Notes under the pieces: generated by a model
What the model was told of the DNA's origin: nothing
The model's database searches: none
The model's input: the letters and a program-made list of their open reading frames with translations, nothing else
Position numbers and translations under genes: made by a program
NCBI GenBank assembly: GCA_029747015.1
Contig: JAKOGI010000357.1
Location: 62,001-126,000, forward strand
Length of the DNA: 64,000 nt
Origin: Carnegiea gigantea
Taxonomy: Eukaryota > Streptophyta > Magnoliopsida > Caryophyllales > Cactaceae
Direction: 5' to 3'
Part shown: positions 45,552 through 57,658 of the stretch, piece after piece
Layout: each line of letters opens with the position of its first letter
Numbering within the stretch: position 1 is the first letter of the stretch

Positions 45552-46544
45552 CTTAGTTGTAGCTGATTTGGAGAGAGAAGGGGTGAAGGTCTTTCTCTTG
45601 GGAGGGGCTGTTGGAGGAGAAGACTTAATGGCAGGGAGAGTGGTTTTCTTAGGAGGAGGAGGAGTTTCTTCTTCGGTGGACTCGGAGAACACCGGGGTCC
45701 CCTGTTTAAAGGGGGTGTTCTCAGAATCAGAATCCGAGAATCCCGCAGAAGAAGAAGAGGAAGAAATTTCCTCAGTGACTAGAGTGGAAGATTTTGTGGT
45801 TCTAGGAGTGGAGTAGAAGGAAATTCTTACAGATTTGCGCGTGGGCTTAGCAGATTTTGGAGGAGAGGGGGCTGAGGCTTTTGAGGGTTGAGGCCTTGTT
45901 TGTGGCCTTGATCTAGGCGTTCTGCTACGCTTAGCCACCATCTTAACCCTTTTTCTTTTCTCTCCAGTTTGGAAGACCGGAGTGGCTAAGTCAGGCTCAG
46001 CAGGGGAAATGTTTCCACCATAGCTTCCCCCTGTTTCCAAGGATCTCTTCTCAGACCTTCCCCTCAGATCATCCCTTAGGTCCTCCTTACACACAAAATT
46101 GAGGGATTCAGACCCTGTTTCAGCAACTGTTTCCTTTTCAGGGAACAGCCCGAAAGAACAGGGCTCAACAAACTCAGAGAAGTCGACAAGGGACTCAAAG
46201 ACTTCATCTTTAGACCCAAGATTTTCATCAGATTTCCCAACTTGGGCAGAGTTCTTTTCAGAAGGGGGGTAAACAATTGATCCCTCAAATACCACCAATT
46301 CCCAACCAAAATTGTAGGGAATGTCTTTCAAACCCAAGCCTACTGATTTTAGTCCGACACTCTTCAAAAACCGGAAGGGTTTGAAGCTAATTGGGCGAGG
46401 AGGACTAGAGGGTTTACCTTCTAGAATCGCCATTAAAAACGGCGTGAAGACAACAAGGTCAGGACTTGTTCCTGAGGCTGATTTGAATGGCTTCCTTCCC
46501 CTAATTGAAGAAGTAGAACTTCCAGAGCCTTCGATTGAAGCAAT
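45552..46544 (-). pseudogene. SIRE-D ORF3, 5' part
   Basis: N-terminal half of ORF3 before the insertion of C. Alignment with B and the spacing to AAACCCTAA place the start at 46542-46544, where ATG has become ATT. The frame is open from there; the first surviving ATG is at 46431-46433. It encodes ISFKPFRFLKSVGLKSVGLG, an acidic stretch, basic KRKRVKMVAKRSR, a Ser-rich stretch EEISSSSSSAGFSDSDSEN and a Pro/Lys-rich segment. It is cut at 45552 and continues at 34600. The frame is preserved across the junction. Confidence 0.82.
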
Positions 46545-46690
46545 TTGAGCAAGAATTTGAGAAGGGTTAGGGTTTGAGAGAAGGAGATTTGCCGGGTACT
46601 CGAGAGAAAAGAGAAAAGATATAAGAGAGAGGTAAAGATTGGCAAATTTAAAGGGTGAGAAGACGGCAAGATCTTTTAAAGATCTTCCCG
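46545..46690 (-). promoter_or_regulatory. Putative ORF3 leader/promoter module, SIRE-D
   Basis: Palindromic GATCTTTAAAAGATC on the minus strand (46670-46684), a pyrimidine-rich leader and AAACCCTAA at 46567-46575, 22 bases before the inferred start. The rest of the spacer to 46999 has no gene. Confidence 0.5.
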
Positions 46691-46999
46691 TTACAACGGG
46701 TGTTTGCCATAAGTAGCCGCTACTCTATCCTCGGGAAGGCGGGTAATTTAAAACATTTAAATACTAGCTACACATATTTGACAATCAAGGAACATACCTG
46801 TTCTTGCTGCTTTTTTCTTGAATACGAATCATCGGTAATAAGAGTAACATGCCCAATCATGTTGGCTTTTAACACGCATCCGCATTCTGCAATCTATATA
46901 TATATTCAAATAGCACAAAGATTCGACTGCAAACATTGCTATGGACAAATTGCATCCGCAGCATATAAGAGTTACGAACAGGGGGAGAGAACAGGTTTC

Positions 47000-49900
47000 T
47001 TAGGTTGTTTTCACCAAACCTAGTTCAAGTCTATTTCTCTCAAATTGATCTTTACCTAGTGCCTTAGTGAATATATCAGCAATTTGATTTTCTATTGCAC
47101 AAAAATTCATTGAAATCAAACCCTTTTCAACATTATCTCTCAAGAAATGATGTCGAATGTCAATATGTTTTGTTCTTTTATGTTGACACGGATTTTTGGC
47201 AATGTTAATTGCACTAGTGTTATCACAAAAGATAGGAATGCATCCAGTGTCAGCACAAAAGTCCTTGAGTTATTGTCTTATCCACAGCAATTGAGCACAA
47301 CATGAAGCAGCTGCAACATATTCAGCTTCTGCTGTGGACATGGCAACTGAATGTTGTTTCTTGGTTGCCCAAGATACCAAACAAGGTCCAAGGAAATGAG
47401 CCATACCTGAGGTGCTTTTCCTATCAACCAAGAATCCTGCATAGTTAGCATCAGCATATCCAACAAGATCAAAATTGCAACCTCTAGGATACCATAGAGC
47501 AAAATCAGGTGTATGTTTTAAATATCTTAGTATCCGTTTAACAGCCTTAAGATGAGTCTCTTTAGGGCAAGACTGAAAACGGGCACATAAACCAACACTG
47601 AAAACAATGTCAGGTCTACTAGCGGTGAGGTATAAGAGTGACCCTATCATGCCTCTATAGAGTTTCTCCTTAACTGAGGGGCTCCCATCATCCATTACCA
47701 ACTTGGTTGAAGGAGAAATGGGAGTATCTATGGGCTTGGCCGACTCCATTCCAAAACGCTTAAGTAGTTTCTTGATATACTTTTGTTGATGGATCATGGT
47801 GCCGTTTGAAGTTTGCTTGATTTGTAAGCCTAAGAAAAAGTTAAGCTCACCCATCATGCTCATTTCAAACTCACTCCTCATCATCTTTGAAAAATCATTA
47901 CATAGATCATGATGAGTTGCACCAAATATAATATCATCGACATAGACTTGGACAACCAACAAATGCTCCCCCTTAGATTTTAGAAACAAGGTATTGTCTA
48001 TCTTGCCTCTTCTAAAATCATTTTCAAGTAAAAAGCTTGACAAGCGTTCATACCAAGCTCTAGGAGCTTGTTTTAGACCATAAAGAGCTTTGTCAAGTTG
48101 AAAAACATGATCAGGAAATTCATTGTTTTCGAAACCAGGGGGTTGTTTGACATACACCTCTTCCTTAAGGTATCCATTTAGAAATGCACTTTTCACGTCC
48201 ATTTGATATAGCTTGATCTCCATATGGGCTGCAAAGGCTATTAGGATACGAATAGCCTCAATTCTAGCAACTGGGGCAAAGGTTTCTTCGTAATCAATCC
48301 CTTCTTCCTGATTGTACCCTTGAACCACCAGCCGTGCCTTGTTCCTGGTGACTGTTCCTGACTCATCAAGTTTGTTTCGGAACACCCACTTGGTTCCAAT
48401 GATTGTTCTATCTGCAGGTCGAGGTACAAGATGCCATACTTTGTTCCTTTCAAATTGATGAAGTTCTTCTTGCATTGCTGTGATCCAATCTGAATCTGCA
48501 AGAGCTTCATTCACATTCTTTGGCTCAAGGTTAGAGAGAAACGCATAGAATGCACAAAAATTCTTAAGCTTTGACCTAGTTTGCACTCCAGTATTAATAT
48601 CATATAAAATTTGCTCAAGAGGGTGCGAACGTTGGTGCTTCCATGGCCGTGGAGTAAGTGGATCCACAGACACATGCTCTACTCTAACTAGAACACTTGG
48701 AGACTCAGGCTCACAATCAGTGCCCGAGCCTGTTCCTGAGGAACCTGACTGGTGTTGTCCCGAACAGGGTTCAACGGTGTTTCCCCCTGTTTGGTTCTCA
48801 CCTTGCCTGTCGTTCTGAGAAACACCTTCAGGAGTTGTTTTCTCCATGGTGTTCTTACCTTGTCTATCTTGGAGCAACACTTCTTTTCGAACAAGACCTA
48901 ATTCAAATTCTTCCTCCTGTGCATCATTCTCACTCAACGAGTTAGATTCATCAAAAAGCACATGCACACTTTCCTCAACACTTAAGGTTCTTTTGTTAAA
49001 CACTTTGTAAGCCTTACTGTGAGAAGAGTAACCAAGAAATATTGCCTCATCACTCCTAGGATCAAACTTTCCTAAGGCATCCTTCCCATTATTATGCACA
49101 AAACACCTACAACCAAATGTTCTTAGGTGCGTAATGTTGGGTTTTCTGCCTTTGAAAAGTTCATAAGGAGTTTTGTTCAAAATAGGTCTGATCATGCATC
49201 TATTTATAATGTAACATGAGGTGTTCAATGCTTCTGCCTAGAAATTCCTAGGAAGACCACTAGCAATAAGCATTATTCTAGTCATGTCTTCTAGGGTGCG
49301 ATTTTTGCGCTCAACCACCCCATTTTGTTGGGGTGTTCTTGGAGCTGAGAAGTTATGATCAACACCATGTTCATTACAATAGTTAATAAAACTTGCGTTT
49401 TCAAATTCAGTGCCATGATCAGATCTCAAGCTAATTAAAGAGTGTCCTACTCTCTTTTCAACCTTTTTGAGAAATGCAATAAAATTTTCAAAGGTTTCAT
49501 CCTTGGATGCCAAAAACAAGGTCCATGTAAATCGAGAGTAATCATCCACTACAACAAGCACATACCTCTTCCCACCTCTACTTGCTATCCTCATAGGACC
49601 ACACAGATCAATGTGTAATAATTCTAGAGGTCGGGTAGTGCTTACACACTTTTTCAATTTAAAAGAAGATCTGACTTGTTTGCCTTTTGCACAAGCTTCA
49701 CATACCTTGTCATCATTAAATTTGATGGAAGGTAGTCCAACAACTAGGTCTTTAGAAACAAGTTTGTTTAGAAGAGATAGACTTGCATGACCTAGTCTCT
49801 TGTGCCAGAGCATTATATCATCATTCAAGGCACTCAAACAAGTCAGATTGTTTTGGGGAAGTGTGGAAATACATACTTTGTAAACATTTTTGTGTCGCTT

Positions 49901-50311
49901 CCCCCTTAATACAACATCTCCTGTGTTTGAGTTTACAACCAAGCAACGTGTTGATGAGAACACTACTAGGTTGTTTTTATCATACAGTTGGGACACACTA
50001 AGTAAATTATGCTTCAAACCATCAACTAAGTATACATTTTCAATCGAGTGGGAGTGGGACTCACCAATCTTACCTATACCGACAATTGTCCCAGACTTGC
50101 CGTTTCCAAATGCCACACTCCCACCATCCGAAGCTGTAAGTGAGAGAAAATTGGATTTTTCACCAGTCATATGCCTCGAACACCCACTATCAACATACCA
50201 CAGCTGCCTGTTTTCAAGGTTGTTCTCTGGGCTGTTTGCCAGGTTGTACCTTAGCCTGTTTGCTGGGTTGTTTGCTGGGTTATTCTCTCTCACTTCAGCC
50301 TGCAAAATAAA
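47000..50311 (-). pseudogene. SIRE-D pol with two nonsense codons
   Basis: Full-length pol in one frame from the gag-pol TGA to TAA at 47000-47002. Protease-like [17 protein letters not shown]-pre-integrase [17 protein letters not shown], integrase HIDLCGP / [11 protein letters not shown] / [26 protein letters not shown] and [10 protein letters not shown] (47933-47944), RNase [13 protein letters not shown], and a HIDIRHHFLRD tail. Only two breaks: TGG to TAG at 49238-49240 (in RNFWAEAL) and CAA to TAA at 47270-47272 (in IRQQLKDF). Both are C:G to T:A changes. No frameshift was found. Confidence 0.9.
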
Positions 50312-50323
50312 TCAAAGGTTAGT
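50300..50323 (-). other. SIRE-D gag-pol junction: TGA within 3' splice-site-like sequence
   Basis: Minus strand ACTAAC (50318-50323), TGA (50312-50314), TTTATTTTGCAG ending at 50300. Confidence 0.55.
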
Positions 50324-52042
50324 TTTGGGAACCCAGATCCACTTGGGTCCCATTCTTTTAGATAGGTAAAGCTCATCTTTCCTAATCCAGACTTGTTTTA
50401 CATAACCTTCATTTTGTTTAATAGCATACCTTCTTGAAGGACAAGTGCATCGATAGTGACCCGTTTTACCACAGTGAAAGCAAACAATGTTTTCAGGTAA
50501 TCCAACATACTTTTTGTTTGCAGGGTAAACGGTTTGTTTGGGCTTAAATCCTAGTCCTCTTTTGTTTTGGCTGTGATGAGTGTTTAGCCACTGCAATACT
50601 CTTGAGGACTTGTTCCAACGCTTGGTTGTAACGAGCTCGGTTTCCAGTTTTTCTATATTAGCATGCAAGCTCTTGTTCTTCTCGAGCAAAGACTCAACCA
50701 TTCCTTTCACCTCAAGGAGTTTTTCCGCCACTCAAGAATAATCTCCCTCTTTTATAAAGAGGTTTTCCTTGAGCTTGTTAATATTTTCATATAAGCCCAG
50801 TTTTTCATTTTTTAGGGTCTCATTTTCAAGCTCTAGATCATGAACTTCCTTTGTCAAATCAGCACAGGTATCCATTAAATTGTACAGAAGTTCTTCTAGA
50901 GTTGCTTTATTGAGACCACGAACCTTGTTCTTGAGATCAGTTAGGCTGTTTATTGACTCGTCATCTGAATCTGTATCACTTTGCGCCATGAGAGCTACAG
51001 CACCTTCTTCAGTTTCAGTTTCTTCATCCTCGGAAGAATCACCCCAAGCAGCAAGCATTGCTTTCGAGAATCATTTTCCCGAACTGTTTACACCTTGTTT
51101 CCTGCCTTGTTTCCTAGGGTGTTCGTGCTCTTGCTCTTCTCGAAGTAGTGGACAGTTCTTCACAATATGATCAGATTTGCCACACTTGAAACACCCAGAG
51201 AACTGTTCTCGGGGGGTGTTTCTGCCTTTGCTGAAGTCCTTCCTTTTATTGTTCTCTTTTACTTTCTTGAAGAACTTCTTGAATTTCCGAGTCATCATTG
51301 CCATCTCTTCTTCTTCAAGATCTGAATCATCATCTTCCAAGGCTTTTAAAGCAAGCCCTCTGTCTTTCTTAGCCTCCTCCTTCTGTTGAGAGTTTTTTCT
51401 CAATTCATATGTTTGAAGATTTCCGATCAGCTCATCTAGGGTGATCTTGTTCATGTCTTTGGCCTCCTGAATGGCTGTCACCTTGGCTTCCCATGAACGA
51501 GGCAAAATCCTTAAGATTTTCCTTACCAACTCTTCAGTGGTGAAGGATTTTCCCAGAGATTTTAATTCGTTTGTTATGTGAGTAAAGCGAGTATACATGT
51601 CCATCACATTCTCACGATCACTCATGTCAAACAGCTCATATTGCCTCATGAGTAGCTCAATGCGTGATTGTTTAACTTGACTTGTTCCTTCATGAGCTAC
51701 TTGCAAGGCATTCCATATTTCCTGAGCTGACTCACATTCTGAAATGCGAGTATATTCATCGGGTCCTAGGCCAAAGTATAATAGTTTCTTGGCCTTGGCA
51801 TTCTTTTCCATCTTCTTGTAATCCTCAGCATCAAACTCTATGGGTTCCTTGGGAACCTTCTTTCCATCTTCAAGCACTTTCGTGGGAACAAGGGGCCCGT
51901 TCTTGATGAGCATCCCTAACTCGTAATCCTCTGCTTGTATGTAGTTCTCCATCCTGTTTTTCCACCAACTATAGTATTGGCTATTGAAGTAAGGAGGTCG
52001 AGTAATGGATTGACCCTCAAGTGTCCCTTGTGGTGCACTCAT
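50312..52042 (-). pseudogene. SIRE-D gag with two nonsense codons
   Basis: Start ATG at 52042 (MSAPQGTLEGQ). Capsid domain with YFNSQYYSWWKNRMENY and LLYFGLGPDEYTRI; knuckle 1 CFKCGKSDHIVKNC; acidic MLAAWGDSSEDEETE; coiled coil; knuckle 2 CFHCGKTGHYRCTC; conserved terminal TGA. Breaks: CGA to TGA at 51071-51073 (GK-stop-FSK) and TGA at 50732-50734 after GDYS, the codon where B has TAA. One frame otherwise. Confidence 0.9.
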
Positions 52043-52085
52043 CTTTACGGATCTCTCAAGGTGTTAGCCTTTTGAAAGAGAACCT

Positions 52086-52097
52086 GCTCTGATACCA
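52086..52097 (-). other. Primer-binding site of SIRE-D (tRNA-iMet)
   Basis: Minus strand TGGTATCAGAGC, two bases inside the 5' LTR. Confidence 0.92.
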
Positions 52098-52099
52098 CT

Positions 52100-53681
52100 T
52101 GTTGAATTCCAAGAGCACACAACCACAAGAGGGGGGTGAATTGTGGTGGCCGATTTTCGCCAAATAACTGACAAACAGCTGTAGCACTTGATTGCAGAGA
52201 CTGTTCGTAAATCACAAACAACCTTAAGCCTTGTTTGTAGCGGTTGTTCCCAATTGGTTCAGTAGCGAAATTCAAAGTAATAAATGCGGAAATAAAGCAC
52301 ACACAATTTTTACGTGGAAAACACCTCTAGCCCAACTGAGGTGTGAAAAACCACGACCTACCTCGTGTAGGATTTAACCACTTCACTAACGGGCTGAACA
52401 CGTTACAAAAGCAACACTCCTTGTTACAACTTGTAACCCACGTAACCTTCTTCCCTAAGACAGGTTACACCACGTCCAATCACACTATATTGGACACGTC
52501 TAAAGTCCACTCGACTATGGACACACTCACTCACTTTCTGATCTGAGAACAGGGGTACAAAACACCTTACTGGGGGTGCTTCTGACTTAAGCAAATGTAA
52601 GGTACAATGAAGTCCTATTATGCCAATATATTGAAAGCTCAGTTAAGCACAAGCCTGTCACGGTTTTTCTCTTTGAAATGCAGCTTTTGGAAATCTCTTA
52701 CTTCTTGTGTAAAAACCGGATATCTAAATGGGAGAGAAGATTTCATTATTTAAACACACAAACCCAACGGCTAATACTTTCAAAAAGGATAACAAAATCT
52801 TCTAATATTAGCAGCTTAGGGAGTTTCTTCAAATAAGATTCCTAACGGCTAGAGAAGATAAGATTTTGCTAAAATAAGGGAATTTGATTTTTCAAGGGAT
52901 AAAAACTAATTACCCACCAAATATAGCTGTGCAGATTTAGCCCAAAAAAAAAAGGATAAAGATTTCAGTTCCAAATTTGAAATCAATCACGGCCTAAAAA
53001 TAAGGGATAAGAATTTTGAAAAGAGATCCTTAGCAAAAATGGTTTTGCAATCTTTTTCAAATCAAAAATAATTCTTTTTAGAACTTAATTAGTTAGCCTA
53101 GGATTTCATAAAAAGATCCTTTAGAGCTGGCACCCAACCAAAGAAAATTTACTGGTAAAACAGTCAGTCGAGGCTGCTGCAGTTTCAGGAACACCTTAGG
53201 CACCCTGTTTGCAAGGTTGTTTAGAAATTGGTGTTCCAAAGCAAATGTCAAAAACCGTTTTAAGAAGTGTTAAATTGAGACTTTCAAGATTGGCATATTA
53301 ACAAGAGTCTAAAAGATAAAAACTAAACCAAACCAAGACTTCTTGTTGTAAGAATCAGTCATCTTGTCAAGAATAAATATGCTGCTCCAAACACCTTGGT
53401 CACCTTGATTCCTCGGGTGATCTTGTATAGCTAAATGTAAGAACTTGTTCCTTAAGACTTAGCCAACTGTTTGGCGAGATTTGTTGTTTGCTGATCTTGT
53501 ATCACTGAAGCTTGGAACCTGTTCCTAAGACTTGTTCTCAACATTTAGCATCCAGGTTAATACGAATATTACAAACAACAGTGTAGGCCCTGTTTGGAGA
53601 GCTTGTTTGGAACAACATTACTTGGACAAATATACTACACTTGGATTTGTTATCATCAAAACTAAATATAATTATGCAACA
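52100..53681 (-). repeat. 5' LTR of SIRE-D
   Basis: 1582 bp, TGTTGAATTCC...ATGCAACA, paired with 31666-33246 and followed by the TAATC duplication. Confidence 0.94.
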
Positions 53682-53686
53682 TAATC

Positions 53687-54556
53687 TATCTGAGATGTCA
53701 ACATATAATATAAATCAATCTAATGATCCCTAGATGGATCATAATCTATGTCAGACTCATCCCCAGGCTCTCCGCCCGAGTCAAAACTGTTATTTGAAGC
53801 ACTGATCTCTACATTCTCATCATCATGATCAAGCTGATACTTTTTCCATTTCTGGGTCCTTCTCTGAGTCTTGCATGAGGTTACCATCGAAGCTAAGCTG
53901 TAGTGTATCAGGGAGATCTATAATAATGTGGACGTCATTTGATCCATCAGATACAAGAATCCCTTCTCTAGGTCCTGATGGTTTTGGGTTGTCAGGGGCC
54001 TGAGGAGTGCTCGGTGTAGGTGGTGATGATGCAAAGTGTAATGAAAATATATATTACAGAATGTCTATGTTATTCCCTCCCGGATCAAACTCCTCCATTA
54101 ATAACAACTTGGTGATAATGTTAGCCCAAGCCTCGAGAAATTAAAATCTAAGTTCTTCCCATCCTAAGGCTCGAGTCATCATAAAGTCATGATATCAGGT
54201 CCTAAACTTGGCCCAAGGGCGAACTGTAAATAAAGTCCACAAACAGCCTATGTGTATGGGCCATGACATTGTGAAATTCAGAAATGGGGTGTTCATGTGG
54301 GCTACCACACTAGCATATAGTAAAGAGATGTGAATGACCATAGAAGTACCTGACATCATATTCATCGCATATGGATCCATCTAAAAAGAAGGAACATAAG
54401 TGAAGAACATGGGAGAGATAAACAGGCATTTCTACTATCATAAATGTCTAATGTCATAAATCTCTAATGATATATTCATGGCGTTCACTAACCAACCTTC
54501 TCACCCTCTAATCTCTACTCTCTATACTCTATATCCCATTAAGGAAGATCAAACCT
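53687..54556 (-). other. G2 leader, distal part
   Basis: Matches G1 13335-14200. It holds the decayed leader frame from MDPYAMNMMSGTSMVIHISL (54380) to an acidic end DESDIDYDPSRDH near 53729. No recognised domain. Confidence 0.45.
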
Positions 54557-54569
54557 GACTCTGATACCA
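54557..54569 (-). other. Primer-binding site of G2
   Basis: Minus strand TGGTATCAGAGTC, five bases inside the 5' LTR; better preserved than in G1. Confidence 0.85.
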
Positions 54570-54574
54570 AAAAC

Positions 54575-56126
54575 TATAACACCCTAAATGCAACATGCTT
54601 CACTGTTTGCATTCTCCTTAATAAAACCCTGAATTAGGACTAATAAATCTGATGATAGAGGTGATAAATCTAATGATTAGGGCGTTACTGCCATCTCAAA
54701 AAGGATAAGGCTTAAAGAAAATACCTAGAGAATATATAGTTGAGCAAAAATCAAACTCATATACATTTTATACATTTACATCATAACTAACATGAGGTTT
54801 ATACATCATAACTATGCAATTACCATAAGGTTTACATCTCCTATAGCTGAAGGTCTCAAGCTCCAAACTATACATGTACAACATTACTATTGATCCATCC
54901 AGATTCCTTGCCCAACTTATTTCTCCAGCTGGTTTGCTATCATGAAGGCGTTTCGCTGGTCATTTGCCTAAAACAAAACATAAAAAACATTTTGAACTAT
55001 GAGCCAAAGCTCAGTACATACACTCCTATCTGGTGAAATAGTCATTGCATAAATTGGTTGGACTTGGTTTCGCATTCATTTTAAGTTAAAATAGTGGCTG
55101 AGATAAATGTAAAATTGCATTGCTAATTATTATATGGTAGTGAGCCCCTTGTAACTATTACGATCTATGAATCGGTGTACACCTGCCATGCCGATCGAGG
55201 ACCTCGCCCGAAGCTGCGTGGGTAACTGGAGGGCGAATGCCTTATAGACGATAACTAGTGGGGTCACTAATTAAATGATAAATCACTGTATAAACTAATT
55301 CATTGATGTGCTTACCAAAACATGGTAACTTTAATAGATATACTTTGATTTCTAAAGATACAGACAATGGACATATCAGAAGTCTTTAAAAATATAATCT
55401 CACTTGATAATACTTATGCATAATGTGAAACCATAGATTAGGACTCGATTCTGTTTAAGAAATGTAATTATAGATATAAGTAATTAGTGAACAACATTGA
55501 CTTTCGTAATTGTAACTGTAATAGAAATTCATTAACGGACATCCATAACTCAAATAATTCCATAGAATATAAGTTACACCAAAATGATTTGAAAGCTAAA
55601 TGAATTAGGGTAATTTAGCTCAAAGTGAATAATGTGGAAAAAAATTCATCACAGGAGAATAATTGTGATCATAAAAGAAAGACTTTGATAGTTATAATTG
55701 AACATGGATTTTTGTTTTGACATTCTAAGATGGATAATAAAGGTTTAAGGGAAATTGGAGTGGCGGTAGGTTCAAAATATCTTTAAAAACACCGGTTTGG
55801 ACCAATAAACATTGATCTTGAGTTATCAATCTCCCACTTCTCCAATTTCTTTGCACATGTCGTATAAGTTAGTTTTCCAAATCAAATGAGCTTCTAAGTA
55901 CAATCAAAGTTGTTATCAATTCAAAGTCTACCTTAGAAAATTCATAACTTTCACCCATGACATCAAATAGAGACCTAAAACCCCAGTATTAAAAGTCCCT
56001 CAAAACGTTCATTCATAGTACAAAATACAATTCCCTCAATATGGTTCCTAAAATTAGGGCTAGAATGCAACTGTGCAGAGCTTTAGTCTATCCTACGCAG
56101 TCTTAGCAAAATAGCCATAATTTCTT

Positions 56127-56164
<38 letters not shown>

Positions 56165-57652
56165 GGGATTAAGGGGATTCAGAAGGCATTTGAAAGCTAA
56201 CTCACTGATCCATGTACCCACCAAAAATGATAATTTTTGGCTGAGCCGATCATTATCAGTTTATTGGCAAAGTGACCCTTATTTTCTGCTAGTTCACAAC
56301 TACACTGCTTTTGCTTTCTCATTTTGTTTCACATAAATCTCCATTTGAAATCTTTCCTTAAAACCATGTAATAAAGCTTGGGTCCTTCCCATGACCGTGA
56401 AAAGCCATAATAGTCAATTTCACTACAAAATCATCTTCATCAAATTTTTGATTCTTCTCTTTCTCAAATCACTCAAAACACATCCATAATCTTACTTATT
56501 TGCATAAGTGCGCAAAATAACCTCATTTAATCAATTGGGGAAATTCCATAATTCCCCCCTTTATGAAAAAAATCACACCAAGTTATTTCCTAAGTTAAAC
56601 GACGCATTCAATATTCATTTTTCATCCAAGTATACACAAATAACATGCTTGTTGCTAAGAATAAATTAAACTATGCATAATCATCAATACCCTATCTCAT
56701 GAGCAACTTAAATCCACCTTTAATTCATCCAAAACCACACTAACACCATCATAATCACTTAAAAAGCTAAAGATTACCAAATCAAATACAAAACAATCCA
56801 TAACCGTAATTTTAACTTAAGCTTGCATGCGCATGATCAACCTCCAAGTTTACTTCCTTTCCAACTTAACCAACCATCAAAACACCAAAATAACACTTGT
56901 TTCTATCAAAATAACATGGTCAACCATCAAAACAATAAAAACGAGAATCCAAAACCAAAATACAAATCAAAGTCAACAAGATTGAGTTAAGGTTTTACTT
57001 ACCTTGATGCTTGACAAAGGAGATATAAGTGAGGTTGGATGTTGTAGGACTGTGGGTAGTAGCTAGGGGGATTGTTGGTGGCTAAGGTGGTGGGGCTGGT
57101 GGTCAATTGGTGGCTGGGCTATAGCAAAACAGAGGAGCAACTGTTGGGGAGGGGGAAATAAGTGAAGGAGAGTAGAGAGGACTAGTCTTTGCTTGGTGAA
57201 AGAAAGGAAAAAAAAAAGACTTGGATGCTTATCTTATACTAATACATGGCTGGTATTTAAGCAATAAAAAGGGCCTTTATGCTAATTAAAATCAGATACA
57301 CATAATTATAATTAGACAAGTAAAATGCATTAGCTTTTGGGCTTCAATTTGGGCCAAAATAAATTAAGTTCGGTAATAAAACGCTCCATAACGATAATTG
57401 TTTTTGCGTAAATCAAATTTAAATTTTTATGATGTTATGGAAAAATAATTTAATCACTTAGATCATAATTATCAAGGCCTGCTTTCACTTTGTCCGAAAT
57501 TTTTCGTTAATAAAAACCCGAATTACAAAGTGAGGGCTTAAATGAAATTTTTTCCCTCAATCGAAATGATTAAAAGTGATAGTTAAATCGAATGAAATCA
57601 ATAATATTTCTTAATTAATTAAATAGACATGATTTAACGTCGGACTTTTACA
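54575..57652 (-). repeat. 5' LTR of gypsy G2
   Basis: 3078 bp, the partner of 14220-17229. It starts TATAAC where the partner has TGTAAC and ends TTACA. The right flank AAAAG (57653-57657) should be the target duplication; its twin lies outside the window. Confidence 0.88.
56129..56162. repeat. (CA)n microsatellite inside the gypsy LTR
   Basis: About 17 CA units. The homologous place in the other LTR (about 15760) has only about three, so the array grew after the LTRs separated. Confidence 0.92.
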
Positions 57653-57658
57653 AAAAGA

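Larger units (their letters stand above)
31666..53681 (-). mobile_element. SIRE/Maximus-like Ty1/copia element D, host of nested element C
   Basis: Minus-strand element with 5' LTR 52100-53681 and 3' LTR 31666-33246, and duplication TAATC. About 11.1 kb when the nested C (34601-45546) is discounted. LTRs differ at roughly 39 of 1580 bases (about 2.5%, manual), more than those of C, which fits C arriving later. Gag and pol each have two nonsense codons; ORF3 is split by C. Confidence 0.94.
14220..57652 (-). mobile_element. Ty3/gypsy element G2 with nested insertions B, D and C
   Basis: Complete LTR-to-LTR gypsy unit on the minus strand, with 5' LTR 54575-57652 and 3' LTR 14220-17229. Internal pieces are at 17230-20576, 31001-31660 and 53687-54574; everything between them is inserted SIRE-like DNA. 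It carries leader, gag, protease, RT-RNase H and the C-terminal tail of integrase; most of the integrase core is missing. All frames are decayed. Its right end lies inside an older copia element (C0). Confidence 0.88.
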
